A stretch of DNA of 8,498 bases from NCBI GenBank assembly GCA_002293005.1, contig DBCJ01000024.1, forward strand, positions 10,768 to 19,265. The letters run 5' to 3'. The notes under the pieces are model-generated. The model was given only the letters and a program-made list of their open reading frames with translations, made no database searches and had not been told where the DNA came from. The translations under genes were made by a program, and so were the position numbers. The DNA is from Ignavibacteria bacterium UBA961 (lineage in GTDB: Bacteria > Bacteroidota > Ignavibacteria > Kapaibacteriales > UBA961). Position 1 is the stretch's first letter; each line of letters opens with the position of its first letter. This document shows, piece after piece, positions 1-7,207 of this stretch.

Positions 1-342
1 GCCGATCATTCGGAAATGGAAATCGTGCTTCAACCTTTCATTCAAAGAGTGAGTTGTATCTGTTTCAATCTCGGATATTTACCCGGATCATCAGACAGAT
101 CCATCATCACGAATACACAATCCACCATTAAAGCATTAGATGCATGTTTGACAATATTACAGTACCGTGGGGCAATTTCCGTGATTGCATATCGTGGTCA
201 TGAGCATGGTCTTGAAGAAGCGCTGGCTGTTGAAGACTGGATGCGAAAACTCCCCACAAATGAATGGCATGTGACTCGCACTGAGCCTATCAATCAAAGT
301 GCTTCAGCTCCCATAGTATATTTCGCTGAAAAAAAACGCTGA
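1..342 (+). CDS. mnmM: MnmM/YtqB-family SAM-dependent methyltransferase, 5'-truncated by window edge
   Basis: The reading frame is open from base 1, so the gene starts upstream; the ATG at base 16 is internal. About 113 C-terminal residues are present, against roughly 190 for the family. The fragment opens with a D-x-H-S-E stretch, then an FNLGYLPG motif (fragment residues 22-29), a D-x-SIIT segment, the ST(I)xAL helix, a VIAYRGHEHG motif and a terminal INQ...EKKR. These match the C-terminal half of Bacillus YtqB, a class I Rossmann methyltransferase first annotated as 'rRNA methylase'. Family members in Bacillus and Staphylococcus methylate nm5(s2)U34 of tRNA to mnm5(s2)U34, replacing the methyltransferase half of MnmC. 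The SAM-binding glycine motif lies outside the window and cannot be checked. The TGA stop directly abuts the stop of the convergent hflX. Family assignment is strong; the exact substrate here is inferred from homology. Confidence 0.85.
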   Translation, partial: ADHSEMEIVLQPFIQRVSCICFNLGYLPGSSDRSIITNTQSTIKALDACLTILQYRGAISVIAYRGHEHGLEEALAVEDWMRKLPTNEWHVTRTEPINQSASAPIVYFAEKKR

Positions 343-1626
343 TTACTCTTTAATCAGAAATTGTTCAGTAAAGCGCAATAATGCATCCTTCCTTTCGGCA
401 GACACATTCACTGAAATACGAATCCCTTCATCCATGTCTTCCCTTTCGACTATCTCACCGGCAGCATATATTTTTGGCAAAATATTCATGGCATCATAAG
501 GCAAGTGAAATCTCAGTATCGAACTTTGCAGTAATGCTATTTCTTGCAGTCTTTCTAGCAAAGTGACAATATTCAGTCCTTTCACGGCTGAGATGCCAAT
601 ACTACCAGGAAATTCTATCTGCAAATCTCTTATGATGGATGGATCTTCCAATTGATCTATTTTATTAAAGACAAGCACAACTGTTTTGTCTTCTATATCA
701 AGTGATTTCAAGGTTTCCTGCACAACCTGAATATGCTCTTTGAATGCTGGATGCGTACAATCCACCAAATGAATGAGTGCATCTGCCTCTGCAGCCTCGG
801 CCAATGTGCTTCTAAATGATGCAACAAGATGTGCAGGTAATTTGCGGATGAAACCCACCGTATCTGAGAGCAACATCAATTGTCCATTCGGCAATGAACA
901 TTGTCTGACAGTGGTGTCAAGTGTTGCAAATAATTTATCCTCAACATATGTATCCGCACCTGTCATCATATTCATCAATGTCGATTTTCCGGCATTGGTA
1001 TACCCCACCAATGCGAATCGAGGCATATGATCTCTCCCCTTTCTCTGCTGTTTTCTCTGCATGTCAATGTCAAGTAGTTTTTCTTTCAATCGAGTGATTC
1101 TATCGCGTATCAATCGACGATCGGTTTCAATTTGTGTCTCCCCCGGACCCTTCGTACCAATCCCACCGAATTGCTTTGAAAGGTGCGTCCACATTCTCGT
1201 GAGTCTCGGCATCAGATATTGCAACTGCGCCAATTCCACTTGTGTTTTTGCTTCCATGGATCTGGCTCTTGAAGCGAAAATATCGAGAATTACGCCGCTT
1301 CTGTCGAGTACTTTCACATTCCATTCTTTTTCAAGGTTTCTGACTTGCATAGGGGTCAAATCATCATCGAAAATCACGGACTGAATATCATCTTGTTCAA
1401 TCATTTCTTTGACTTCAGCAACCTTTCCCTTTCCGATCATCGTCGATCTGTCCGGTCTGACACGCTCTTGATAGACTTTCCCTATAACTTCTGCGCCGGC
1501 AGTTTCTGCCAGGAAGGCCAATTCATCGAGATAATCCATGGCTTGAATTCGGTCTCCGCCTTTTTTGACGACGGAAATAACAATGGCTCTTTCGATGGGT
1601 TTTTCTGTTGGAAGTAATTGCTTCAT
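343..1626 (-). CDS. hflX: Ribosome-associated GTPase HflX
   Basis: This 427-residue protein has full family length and architecture. The N-terminal HflX domain includes the glycine-rich IGKGK loop at residues 64-68 and an F-D-D-D-L segment at 86-90. A linker carries the family signature GPGETQIETD (160-169). The G domain has P-loop GYTNAGKST (208-216), switch I DKLFATLDTT (230-239), G3 DTVGFI (255-260), G4 NKID (321-324) and G5 SAVKG (346-350). A C-terminal domain follows from about 370. HflX binds the 50S subunit, hydrolyses GTP and splits stalled or heat-damaged 70S ribosomes in the cytoplasm. All G motifs are intact, so the enzyme should be active. The ATG lies 9 bases after the dnaE stop with no promoter visible between them, so co-transcription with dnaE is likely. 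I see no Shine-Dalgarno sequence. The 3' end abuts the convergent methyltransferase gene, leaving no room for a terminator. Confidence 0.97.
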   Translation of the reverse strand: MKQLLPTEKPIERAIVISVVKKGGDRIQAMDYLDELAFLAETAGAEVIGKVYQERVRPDRSTMIGKGKVAEVKEMIEQDDIQSVIFDDDLTPMQVRNLEKEWNVKVLDRSGVILDIFASRARSMEAKTQVELAQLQYLMPRLTRMWTHLSKQFGGIGTKGPGETQIETDRRLIRDRITRLKEKLLDIDMQRKQQRKGRDHMPRFALVGYTNAGKSTLMNMMTGADTYVEDKLFATLDTTVRQCSLPNGQLMLLSDTVGFIRKLPAHLVASFRSTLAEAAEADALIHLVDCTHPAFKEHIQVVQETLKSLDIEDKTVVLVFNKIDQLEDPSIIRDLQIEFPGSIGISAVKGLNIVTLLERLQEIALLQSSILRFHLPYDAMNILPKIYAAGEIVEREDMDEGIRISVNVSAERKDALLRFTEQFLIKE

Positions 1627-1635
1627 GTAAATGTC

Positions 1636-4600
1636 TTAATCCATGAGAAAACGGAGATTGCCTCGACCGAATATGCTCATGATTTGTTCACTGATTTCAT
1701 GATTGCAGGCAATAGGTTGATTGGTGGCCACATAATGCGTTTTAAGTTCACCAGTGGAATCCATCAATCTGAAATGTAATGTACTCATTCCACCATTGGT
1801 CATGAGTGCATTGAGTTCTTGAATTTTTGAGATGACATCCGCATTGTCTTCAATGGTGATGATATACCCTTTCCCAAATTTTGTGGGCGCATCTTCAATG
1901 GGCATTGCATCATCGGCAATGATTTTAAGTTGTTCACCATTGAGTTCGCTTTTGCCTCTGACGAGGATAATCTTTTCATTCTGAAGAAAATGCTGATAAC
2001 GACTATATGCATCACTCCAAAAGAGAATATTTGCTTTCCCATTAAAGTCTTCGATGGTGACTATGGCCATCGTCTGTTCTCTTTTGTCAAGCTTCGTAAC
2101 TATACCGGTGATAATGCCGGCGCAGCGTACATGCTTTCCAATGAGTGGACTATCCGTTCTATTGAGTTGCAAAGTGGAGAATGACATTGCATGAGCTTTG
2201 TATTGATTGAGTGGATGACCGCTCAGATAGAAGTTCAAGACTTCTCTCTCTTTTTGCAAACGATATCCTTCATTCCACGCTTTTAGATTTGGTAGTTTTG
2301 GTTCTGCTATCTCGCCTTCGGTGGTTCCACCAAACAAATTTTCAGTATCTGACTTCAAATCTTCCTGAACGCGCTTTGCATATTCCAAAGCAGAATCAAT
2401 GGATGCAAACATCTGCGCGCGATGTCCATGTTGCATTGAATCAAATGCACCTGAACATACAAGAGGTTCAAGCGTTCTACGATTGATGAGTTTAAGATTG
2501 ACTCTTTTCACAAAATCAAAGAGTGATGTGAATGTTCCTTTTGATCGCGCATCAACAATGGCATCCACGGCGGGTATTCCAACATTCTTGATGCCTGCAA
2601 GACCGAACTCAACGGTTTTGGAATCAGAAGCGGTGAAAATTGCAAAGGATCTATTTACATCGGGTGGCATGACCGTGATGCCGAAAGATCTGGCTTCATC
2701 GATCAATTGCACGATTTTATCCTGATTATGCAATTCAGCCGTCATATTCGCCGCCAAAAACTCTGCCATATAATGCGTTTTCAGCCATGCTGTTTGATAA
2801 GCAAGATATGCATAAGCGCATGAATGGGATTTATTGAATCCATAAGACGCAAACTTCAGAATCAAATCAAAGATCTCTTCTGCCAATGCTTGTGGTTCGG
2901 CAACTTTACTGATGCAACCTTGTATAAAGACAGGATTCTTCAATGCTCCATCGACAAATAATGCCTTTTGTTCGAGCATGAGTTTTTCATCTTTCTTACC
3001 CATCGCACGACGCATGATATCGGCTTGGGCGAGCGTGAACATCGCGATATCACCAACGAGTTGCATCACTTGCTCTTGATAGACAATAACGCCATAGGTT
3101 TTATGCAATGCCGATTCCATGATCGGATGCAAATACTCGATGCTCTTTCTTCCCTGCTTACGATCAATGAATTCGGGTATATTATCCATCGGACCAGGAC
3201 GATACAAAGCATTCATAGCAATGAGATCTTCCAAATCATTTGGCTTGAGTTTTTTCAAAGACTCTTGCATTTGCTCGGATTCAAACTGAAATATCGCGAG
3301 CGTTTTTCCTTTTCCAATAAGATCGAATGTTGCTTGATCATGCAAGTCCAATGCTTCAGTATCAATCTCGACGCCATGATTTTTCTTGATTTGCGCAAGC
3401 GTATTTTCAATGATTGACAGTGTTTTCAATCCCAGAAAATCCATCTTGAGAAGTCCCGCATCTTCGAGATCTTTCATGGTATATTGCGTGGCCATGACAG
3501 AATCTGAAGTTTTGTACAGCGGAACATAATCATTGATATTACCGGGCGCAATCACGACTCCGGCAGCATGCGTCGAAGAATTTCTGGCAAGTCCTTCAAG
3601 CGTCGTGGCATAATCAATCAATTCTTTGAGCTTCGGATCATTCGATTCTTTCACCCATCTAAGCTCAGGTAAATCCATTGCTTCATTGAGCGGAGTGACT
3701 TTTCCCATCACGGATGGAATTTTTTCAGTGATGGATCGAATGGTTGCCAAAGGTATTCCGAGGACTCTGCCCACATCAGCCAAAACAGCTCTTGAGGAGA
3801 GTGTTCCGAATGTGATGATTTGCGCGACTGAATCATTACCATATTTTTCACGCACATAATCTATCACGACATCTCTTTTGTCATCGGCAAAGTCAATATC
3901 AATATCAGGCATCGAAACGCGATCGGGATTCAAAAAGCGCTCAAAGAGCAAATCATACTTGAGTGGATCAACATTGATGATGCCGAGTGCATAAGCCACA
4001 ATGCTTCCCGCGGCTGAACCACGACCCGGACCAACTCTTACTTGTTTGTCCCTAGCCGCTTTAATAAAATCCTGCACGATGAGAAAATATCCGGCATAAC
4101 CCATGGATTTGATGACATCCAATTCGAATTTCACGCGCTCAAGAATATTTGCATTCAAAACGGGATAGCGTTTTTCCAATCCCTCCATCGTGAGTTCTTC
4201 CAAATACTCTTCCAAAGACTCGGCTTTCGAATCAGATGGAATGGGAAAGACAGGCATTTTGATGTCGGATTTCAAATCTACATTGCATTTCTCGGCAACC
4301 TCATTGGTATTTTCAATCGCCTCGGGATAATCAGCAAAAATCTTTGCCATTTCTTCCTTGGCTTTGAAATACATTTCAGGAACGCCATAACGCAAATTAT
4401 AGATGTCCAATTGTCCTGAATTCGCCGAACTCACTTCCTTGATATTGAGAAGCACATTGTGTGCGACGGCATCTTCTTTCTTGATATAATGACAATCATT
4501 CGAACAGATCAATTTGATGCCAAGCTCACGAGCCAATCTTGGGGCTTGCTCCATGACGATTTTATCGCCTTCAAGTCCGTGATTCTGCAATTCGATATAG

Positions 4601-5121
4601 AAGTCTTCACCAAAAGCCTCTTTATACCAAATCGCGGATTGCTTTGCTCTTTCATAGTCACCCTCAAGTAGAGGTGCATTCACCACACCCGAAAGACAAG
4701 CCGAAAGGGCAACAAGTCCTTCGCGATATTGCAAAAGTAATTCCTGATCAATTCTTGGTTTATAGTAGAAACCCTCGGTATGACCCAATGTGGTGAGTTT
4801 CATCAGATTTTTATAACCAATATCATTCTTGGCAAGCAATACCAAATGATAATAATTGCGTTTTTTATTGCCACCTTTGCGGGCTGTCATGTCGAAACGA
4901 CTACCGGTCGCAATATAGACTTCACAACCTAAAATGGGCTTGATTCCGGCTTTTTTGGCTTTTTTATAGAATTCAAAACAACCGAACATCACCCCGTGAT
5001 CGGTAAGTGCAATGGAAGTCTGTCCATCAGCCTTTGCTGCCTCGATCAATTGTTCGGGCTTGCAAGCAGCATCAAGAAGAGAATAATGTGTATGATTATG
5101 GAGATGTACGAAATCAGGCAT
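1636..5121 (-). CDS. dnaE: DNA polymerase III subunit alpha (DnaE1 type)
   Basis: The 1161-residue product matches the roughly 1160 of E. coli DnaE and is the catalytic subunit of the replicative DNA polymerase. Domain order is: PHP domain (about 1-215); polymerase palm/fingers with GPGRGSAAGS (364-373), the catalytic PDIDIDF motif (405-411) and the third aspartate D561 in KMDFLGL; the fingers motif NALYRPGP (637-644); YGFNKSHSCAYA (760-771); a helix-hairpin-helix segment LAGIKNVG (841-848); and an OB-fold (about 996-1075). The order PHP-pol-HhH-OB without an inserted DnaQ-type exonuclease excludes PolC. All nine PHP metal ligands known from exonuclease-active alpha subunits appear present (H8, H10, D17, H42, E67, H92, C142, D209, H211). 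The expected clamp-binding pentapeptide is the unusual TENLF at 926-930. An in-frame TAA four codons upstream makes the ATG at 5121 the natural start. It is probably the first gene of a dnaE-hflX unit. Confidence 0.98.
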   Translation of the reverse strand: MPDFVHLHNHTHYSLLDAACKPEQLIEAAKADGQTSIALTDHGVMFGCFEFYKKAKKAGIKPILGCEVYIATGSRFDMTARKGGNKKRNYYHLVLLAKNDIGYKNLMKLTTLGHTEGFYYKPRIDQELLLQYREGLVALSACLSGVVNAPLLEGDYERAKQSAIWYKEAFGEDFYIELQNHGLEGDKIVMEQAPRLARELGIKLICSNDCHYIKKEDAVAHNVLLNIKEVSSANSGQLDIYNLRYGVPEMYFKAKEEMAKIFADYPEAIENTNEVAEKCNVDLKSDIKMPVFPIPSDSKAESLEEYLEELTMEGLEKRYPVLNANILERVKFELDVIKSMGYAGYFLIVQDFIKAARDKQVRVGPGRGSAAGSIVAYALGIINVDPLKYDLLFERFLNPDRVSMPDIDIDFADDKRDVVIDYVREKYGNDSVAQIITFGTLSSRAVLADVGRVLGIPLATIRSITEKIPSVMGKVTPLNEAMDLPELRWVKESNDPKLKELIDYATTLEGLARNSSTHAAGVVIAPGNINDYVPLYKTSDSVMATQYTMKDLEDAGLLKMDFLGLKTLSIIENTLAQIKKNHGVEIDTEALDLHDQATFDLIGKGKTLAIFQFESEQMQESLKKLKPNDLEDLIAMNALYRPGPMDNIPEFIDRKQGRKSIEYLHPIMESALHKTYGVIVYQEQVMQLVGDIAMFTLAQADIMRRAMGKKDEKLMLEQKALFVDGALKNPVFIQGCISKVAEPQALAEEIFDLILKFASYGFNKSHSCAYAYLAYQTAWLKTHYMAEFLAANMTAELHNQDKIVQLIDEARSFGITVMPPDVNRSFAIFTASDSKTVEFGLAGIKNVGIPAVDAIVDARSKGTFTSLFDFVKRVNLKLINRRTLEPLVCSGAFDSMQHGHRAQMFASIDSALEYAKRVQEDLKSDTENLFGGTTEGEIAEPKLPNLKAWNEGYRLQKEREVLNFYLSGHPLNQYKAHAMSFSTLQLNRTDSPLIGKHVRCAGIITGIVTKLDKREQTMAIVTIEDFNGKANILFWSDAYSRYQHFLQNEKIILVRGKSELNGEQLKIIADDAMPIEDAPTKFGKGYIITIEDNADVISKIQELNALMTNGGMSTLHFRLMDSTGELKTHYVATNQPIACNHEISEQIMSIFGRGNLRFLMD

Positions 5122-5143
5122 AGATAGGTCTTAAGATTCATTG

Positions 5144-5151
5144 CAAACATA
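5144..5151 (-). promoter_or_regulatory. Putative -7 element of the dnaE promoter
   Basis: Read on the minus strand this is TATGTTTG, an exact match to the Bacteroidota primary sigma factor -7 consensus TAnnTTTG. It lies 22 bases before the dnaE ATG, giving a predicted leader of roughly 15-18 bases. No TTTG-like -33 element is found at the usual 19-21 base spacing; that position is occupied by a GC-rich inverted repeat. This is a prediction from consensus matching only. Confidence 0.5.
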
Positions 5152-5161
5152 GCGTTTTTTA

Positions 5162-5176
5162 CCCCTTTTTACGGGG
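5162..5176. repeat. Short GC inverted repeat in the divergent promoter region
   Basis: CCCC (5162-5165) and GGGG (5173-5176) are separated by seven bases, TTTTTAC, in otherwise AT-rich DNA. It could form a four-pair hairpin. It lies between the dnaE and transporter start codons, where the -33 region of dnaE would be. It is followed on the plus strand by CTTTCTTT, but a terminator makes little sense between divergent genes. An operator half-site pair is possible; nothing proves it. Confidence 0.3.
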
Positions 5177-5200
5177 CTTTCTTTCCACAAATAATTTATC

Positions 5201-5231
5201 TTTCACAGGGCTTTTGGGATGACTAAATTTG
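5201..5231 (+). promoter_or_regulatory. Putative promoter of the cation-efflux gene
   Basis: TAAATTTG at 5224-5231 matches the Bacteroidota -7 consensus TAnnTTTG. TTTC at 5201-5204 lies exactly 19 bases upstream and matches three of four bases of the -33 TTTG element. The predicted start near 5236-5238 leaves a leader of about 24 bases before the ATG at 5261. No metal-regulator operator could be recognised. Confidence 0.5.
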
Positions 5232-5260
5232 TTACTCTTTTCATGTCAATTCGGATTTGA

Positions 5261-6166
5261 ATGGTGAATTCAGCACATCTTCCATCGAAGGCAGAATCCA
5301 GAGCGATGAATATTTCCCTGATAGTGGGTATTCTCATGCTAGGATTGAAATGGACTGCCTATGTTTTAACCGGATCCATCGCCATTTTCTCCGATGCAAT
5401 TGAGACAATCGTCCATATCGCAGCCGTTGGTTTTGCATGGTATAGTTTACGGATTACATATCGACCACCGGATGAAGATCATCATTTTGGACATGACAAA
5501 ATCACATTCTTCTCGGCCGGACTTGAAGGCGCGCTCATCATTTTGGCGGCCATCATCATTATTCAAACAGCCATAGACAAATTGATTTCCGGGGTAACAC
5601 TGGAGCAAGTTGGTTATGGTACAGCCCTTACGGCAACAGCTGCAGTCATCAATACGATACTTGGAATCTTTCTGGTCAAAACAGGAAAGAACAATAATTC
5701 TTTCATTATTGAAGCCAATGGTCGACATATCCTCACTGATGCATGGACTTCCGCTGGTGCAATTGCCGGTTTACTACTTGCCTTTTTGACAGGCGCTTAT
5801 TGGATAGATCCTCTCATGGCATTATTCTTTGGCGCGAATATCATCTTTGAAGGTGGAAAACTGATTCGAAGAAGTATTCAAGGCTTGATGGATAAAACTG
5901 ACCCTGAACTTTTTACTTCGGTAAACACCATATTGCAACAACAATGTCATGCATTGGGAATATCATTTCACAGATTGCGTTTGAGAGTTTCAGGGAATTA
6001 TGTGTACATTGATTTTCACCTTCAATTCCCCGATGAAACTACGATTGAGCATGCCCATTTGCAAGCCACTGAAATCGAACATTTGATTTCTGCTTCGATC
6101 GCTCAGCCATGCGATATTGTCACGCATTTGGAAAGCACTTCACATCATCCGCCGGATCATATCTGA
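5261..6166 (+). CDS. Cation diffusion facilitator (CDF) family divalent metal efflux transporter, FieF-like
   Basis: This 301-residue protein has the six-helix CDF fold plus a cytoplasmic C-terminal domain, and exports divalent metal from the cytoplasm in exchange for protons. Hydrophobic segments lie at about 17-38, 40-63, 84-108, 117-139, 156-176 and 179-196. Compared by eye with E. coli FieF/YiiP, site B is fully kept as D71, H74 and H78 in DEDHHFGH. Site A keeps the helix-5 pair H156 and D160 (HILTD), but helix 2 reads SDAIET (44-49) rather than DSLVD, so its ligands differ. Cytoplasmic site C is matched by H237, H253, H266 and H289, with E291 where FieF has aspartate. The tail has a short SHHPPDH cluster. 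A TGA codon directly precedes the ATG, fixing the start. It is transcribed divergently from dnaE. Metal specificity (Zn, Fe, Mn, Co) cannot be read from the sequence, so no symbol is given. Confidence 0.93.
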   Translation: MVNSAHLPSKAESRAMNISLIVGILMLGLKWTAYVLTGSIAIFSDAIETIVHIAAVGFAWYSLRITYRPPDEDHHFGHDKITFFSAGLEGALIILAAIIIIQTAIDKLISGVTLEQVGYGTALTATAAVINTILGIFLVKTGKNNNSFIIEANGRHILTDAWTSAGAIAGLLLAFLTGAYWIDPLMALFFGANIIFEGGKLIRRSIQGLMDKTDPELFTSVNTILQQQCHALGISFHRLRLRVSGNYVYIDFHLQFPDETTIEHAHLQATEIEHLISASIAQPCDIVTHLESTSHHPPDHI

Positions 6167-6167
6167 T

Positions 6168-7190
6168 TTACATTGTCCTTTGTTTACGATATGCATTCAC
6201 CGCTTTGGCATGATCCGTGCCATTAGTCGTGAACACATGCTCGCCTGTTCCGTCCCCTTTTGCAACAAAAAAGATATATGCATGTTTCTCGGGTTGGAGC
6301 GCGGCGAGTATAGACTCTCTGCCCGGGCAATTTATTGGGCCGGGTGGCAAACCGGCATACTTGTAAGTATTATATGGATTGTCAACTCTAAGATCGCTAT
6401 AGAATAATCTCTTCCTCTTTCCAATAGCATATTGCACAGTTGGATCCGCCTCCAATTTCATTCCCCGCTTTAGTCTATTGTGATATACTCCGCTAATTCT
6501 ATTTCGCTCACTTGCTACAGATGCCTCTGCTTCGATGATGGAAGCAAGCGTAAGTATTTCATGTTTTGTATAAGAACTGCCTTTCTGTAAATCAGCACAC
6601 TCTTTATCCCAAAACAACTGATGTATCACTGCAAGCTTTTTTATTATGTCTTGTGCTTTTTGTTTTTTGTACAAATTATATGTGTCAGGCATGCAATATC
6701 CTTCCATAGAAGATTGCTTCACTCCAAGACTTTTACAAACGGAATCATCATTGACCAATCGCATAAATGAGAGAGAATCCAAAGCAATTCGCTTTTGAAG
6801 TATGGATGCTATTTTTCGAAGATTAGATCCTTCGGGTATGACCACATTCATGGTCATTCCCGCTTCACCGGAGAATATCAATTTCAAAACTCTTGCATGA
6901 GAAAATGTTGGTTGCAAAGTAAACTCACCCGCGCTGCACTGCTTCCCCGAAATCAATTCATACATGGATGCTATCACATAAAAGACATATGGATGTTTAA
7001 TTGCATTTGCATCCGATAGAATGGTGATGCTGGAAGAAAGAGAAGAATCCTTGATCTTGATATCAACTGGCTTGGAAAGCGGAATATTCGAGAACATATA
7101 GAACATCGATAGAATGATCATTGAGACTATTCCAATCAATGATGCAATCCACCATGTTTTAGCTGATATATGAGATTTTTTCTTCGCCAC
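6168..7190 (-). CDS. mltG: Endolytic murein transglycosylase MltG (YceG family)
   Basis: The 340 residues equal the E. coli MltG length. A short cytoplasmic lysine-rich start (MAKKK) is followed by one transmembrane anchor (about 13-33) and a periplasmic region. That region holds the family's VIPEG segment (117-121), MEGYCMPDTY (162-171), catalytic LASIIEAEA with the predicted catalytic E220, an ADPTVQYAIG motif (248-257) and NPYNTYKYAGLPPGPI (271-286). MltG cleaves nascent glycan strands inside the chain, acting at the inner membrane to limit peptidoglycan strand length. All key motifs are intact. The start codon is GTG (7188-7190); a stop lies five codons upstream in frame and the next methionine, M24, is inside the anchor, so GTG is the only sensible start. 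It follows the surface-protein gene by 17 bases, suggesting co-transcription. It ends one base from the convergent transporter stop. Confidence 0.95.
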   Translation of the reverse strand: MAKKKSHISAKTWWIASLIGIVSMIILSMFYMFSNIPLSKPVDIKIKDSSLSSSITILSDANAIKHPYVFYVIASMYELISGKQCSAGEFTLQPTFSHARVLKLIFSGEAGMTMNVVIPEGSNLRKIASILQKRIALDSLSFMRLVNDDSVCKSLGVKQSSMEGYCMPDTYNLYKKQKAQDIIKKLAVIHQLFWDKECADLQKGSSYTKHEILTLASIIEAEASVASERNRISGVYHNRLKRGMKLEADPTVQYAIGKRKRLFYSDLRVDNPYNTYKYAGLPPGPINCPGRESILAALQPEKHAYIFFVAKGDGTGEHVFTTNGTDHAKAVNAYRKQRTM

Positions 7191-7207
7191 GAATGATTCC
7201 GATCAAT

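Noticed and set aside
16..18. ATG as start of the methyltransferase gene
   Set aside because: The frame is open to base 1, the preceding residues fit the family, and the SAM-binding N-terminal half would otherwise be missing; the gene is cut by the window.
286..289. Apparent swap INCPG in MltG (residues 286-290) compared with ICNPG/IxNPG in many homologues
   Set aside because: Relatives vary at these positions and the surrounding motif is intact, so it is probably natural variation. The coordinates given here are residue numbers; the codons lie near 6321-6335.
2968..3417. 149-codon open frame on the plus strand opposite dnaE
   Set aside because: It lies wholly antisense to the conserved polymerase domain, its translation resembles no family, and it has no promoter; it is a shadow of dnaE codon use. 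The same applies to the other open frames opposite dnaE, hflX, mltG and the surface-protein gene.
5162..5184. Possible intrinsic terminator (GC hairpin followed by CTTTCTTT)
   Set aside because: The stem is only four base pairs, and it lies between two divergently transcribed starts, where no transcript needs to end.
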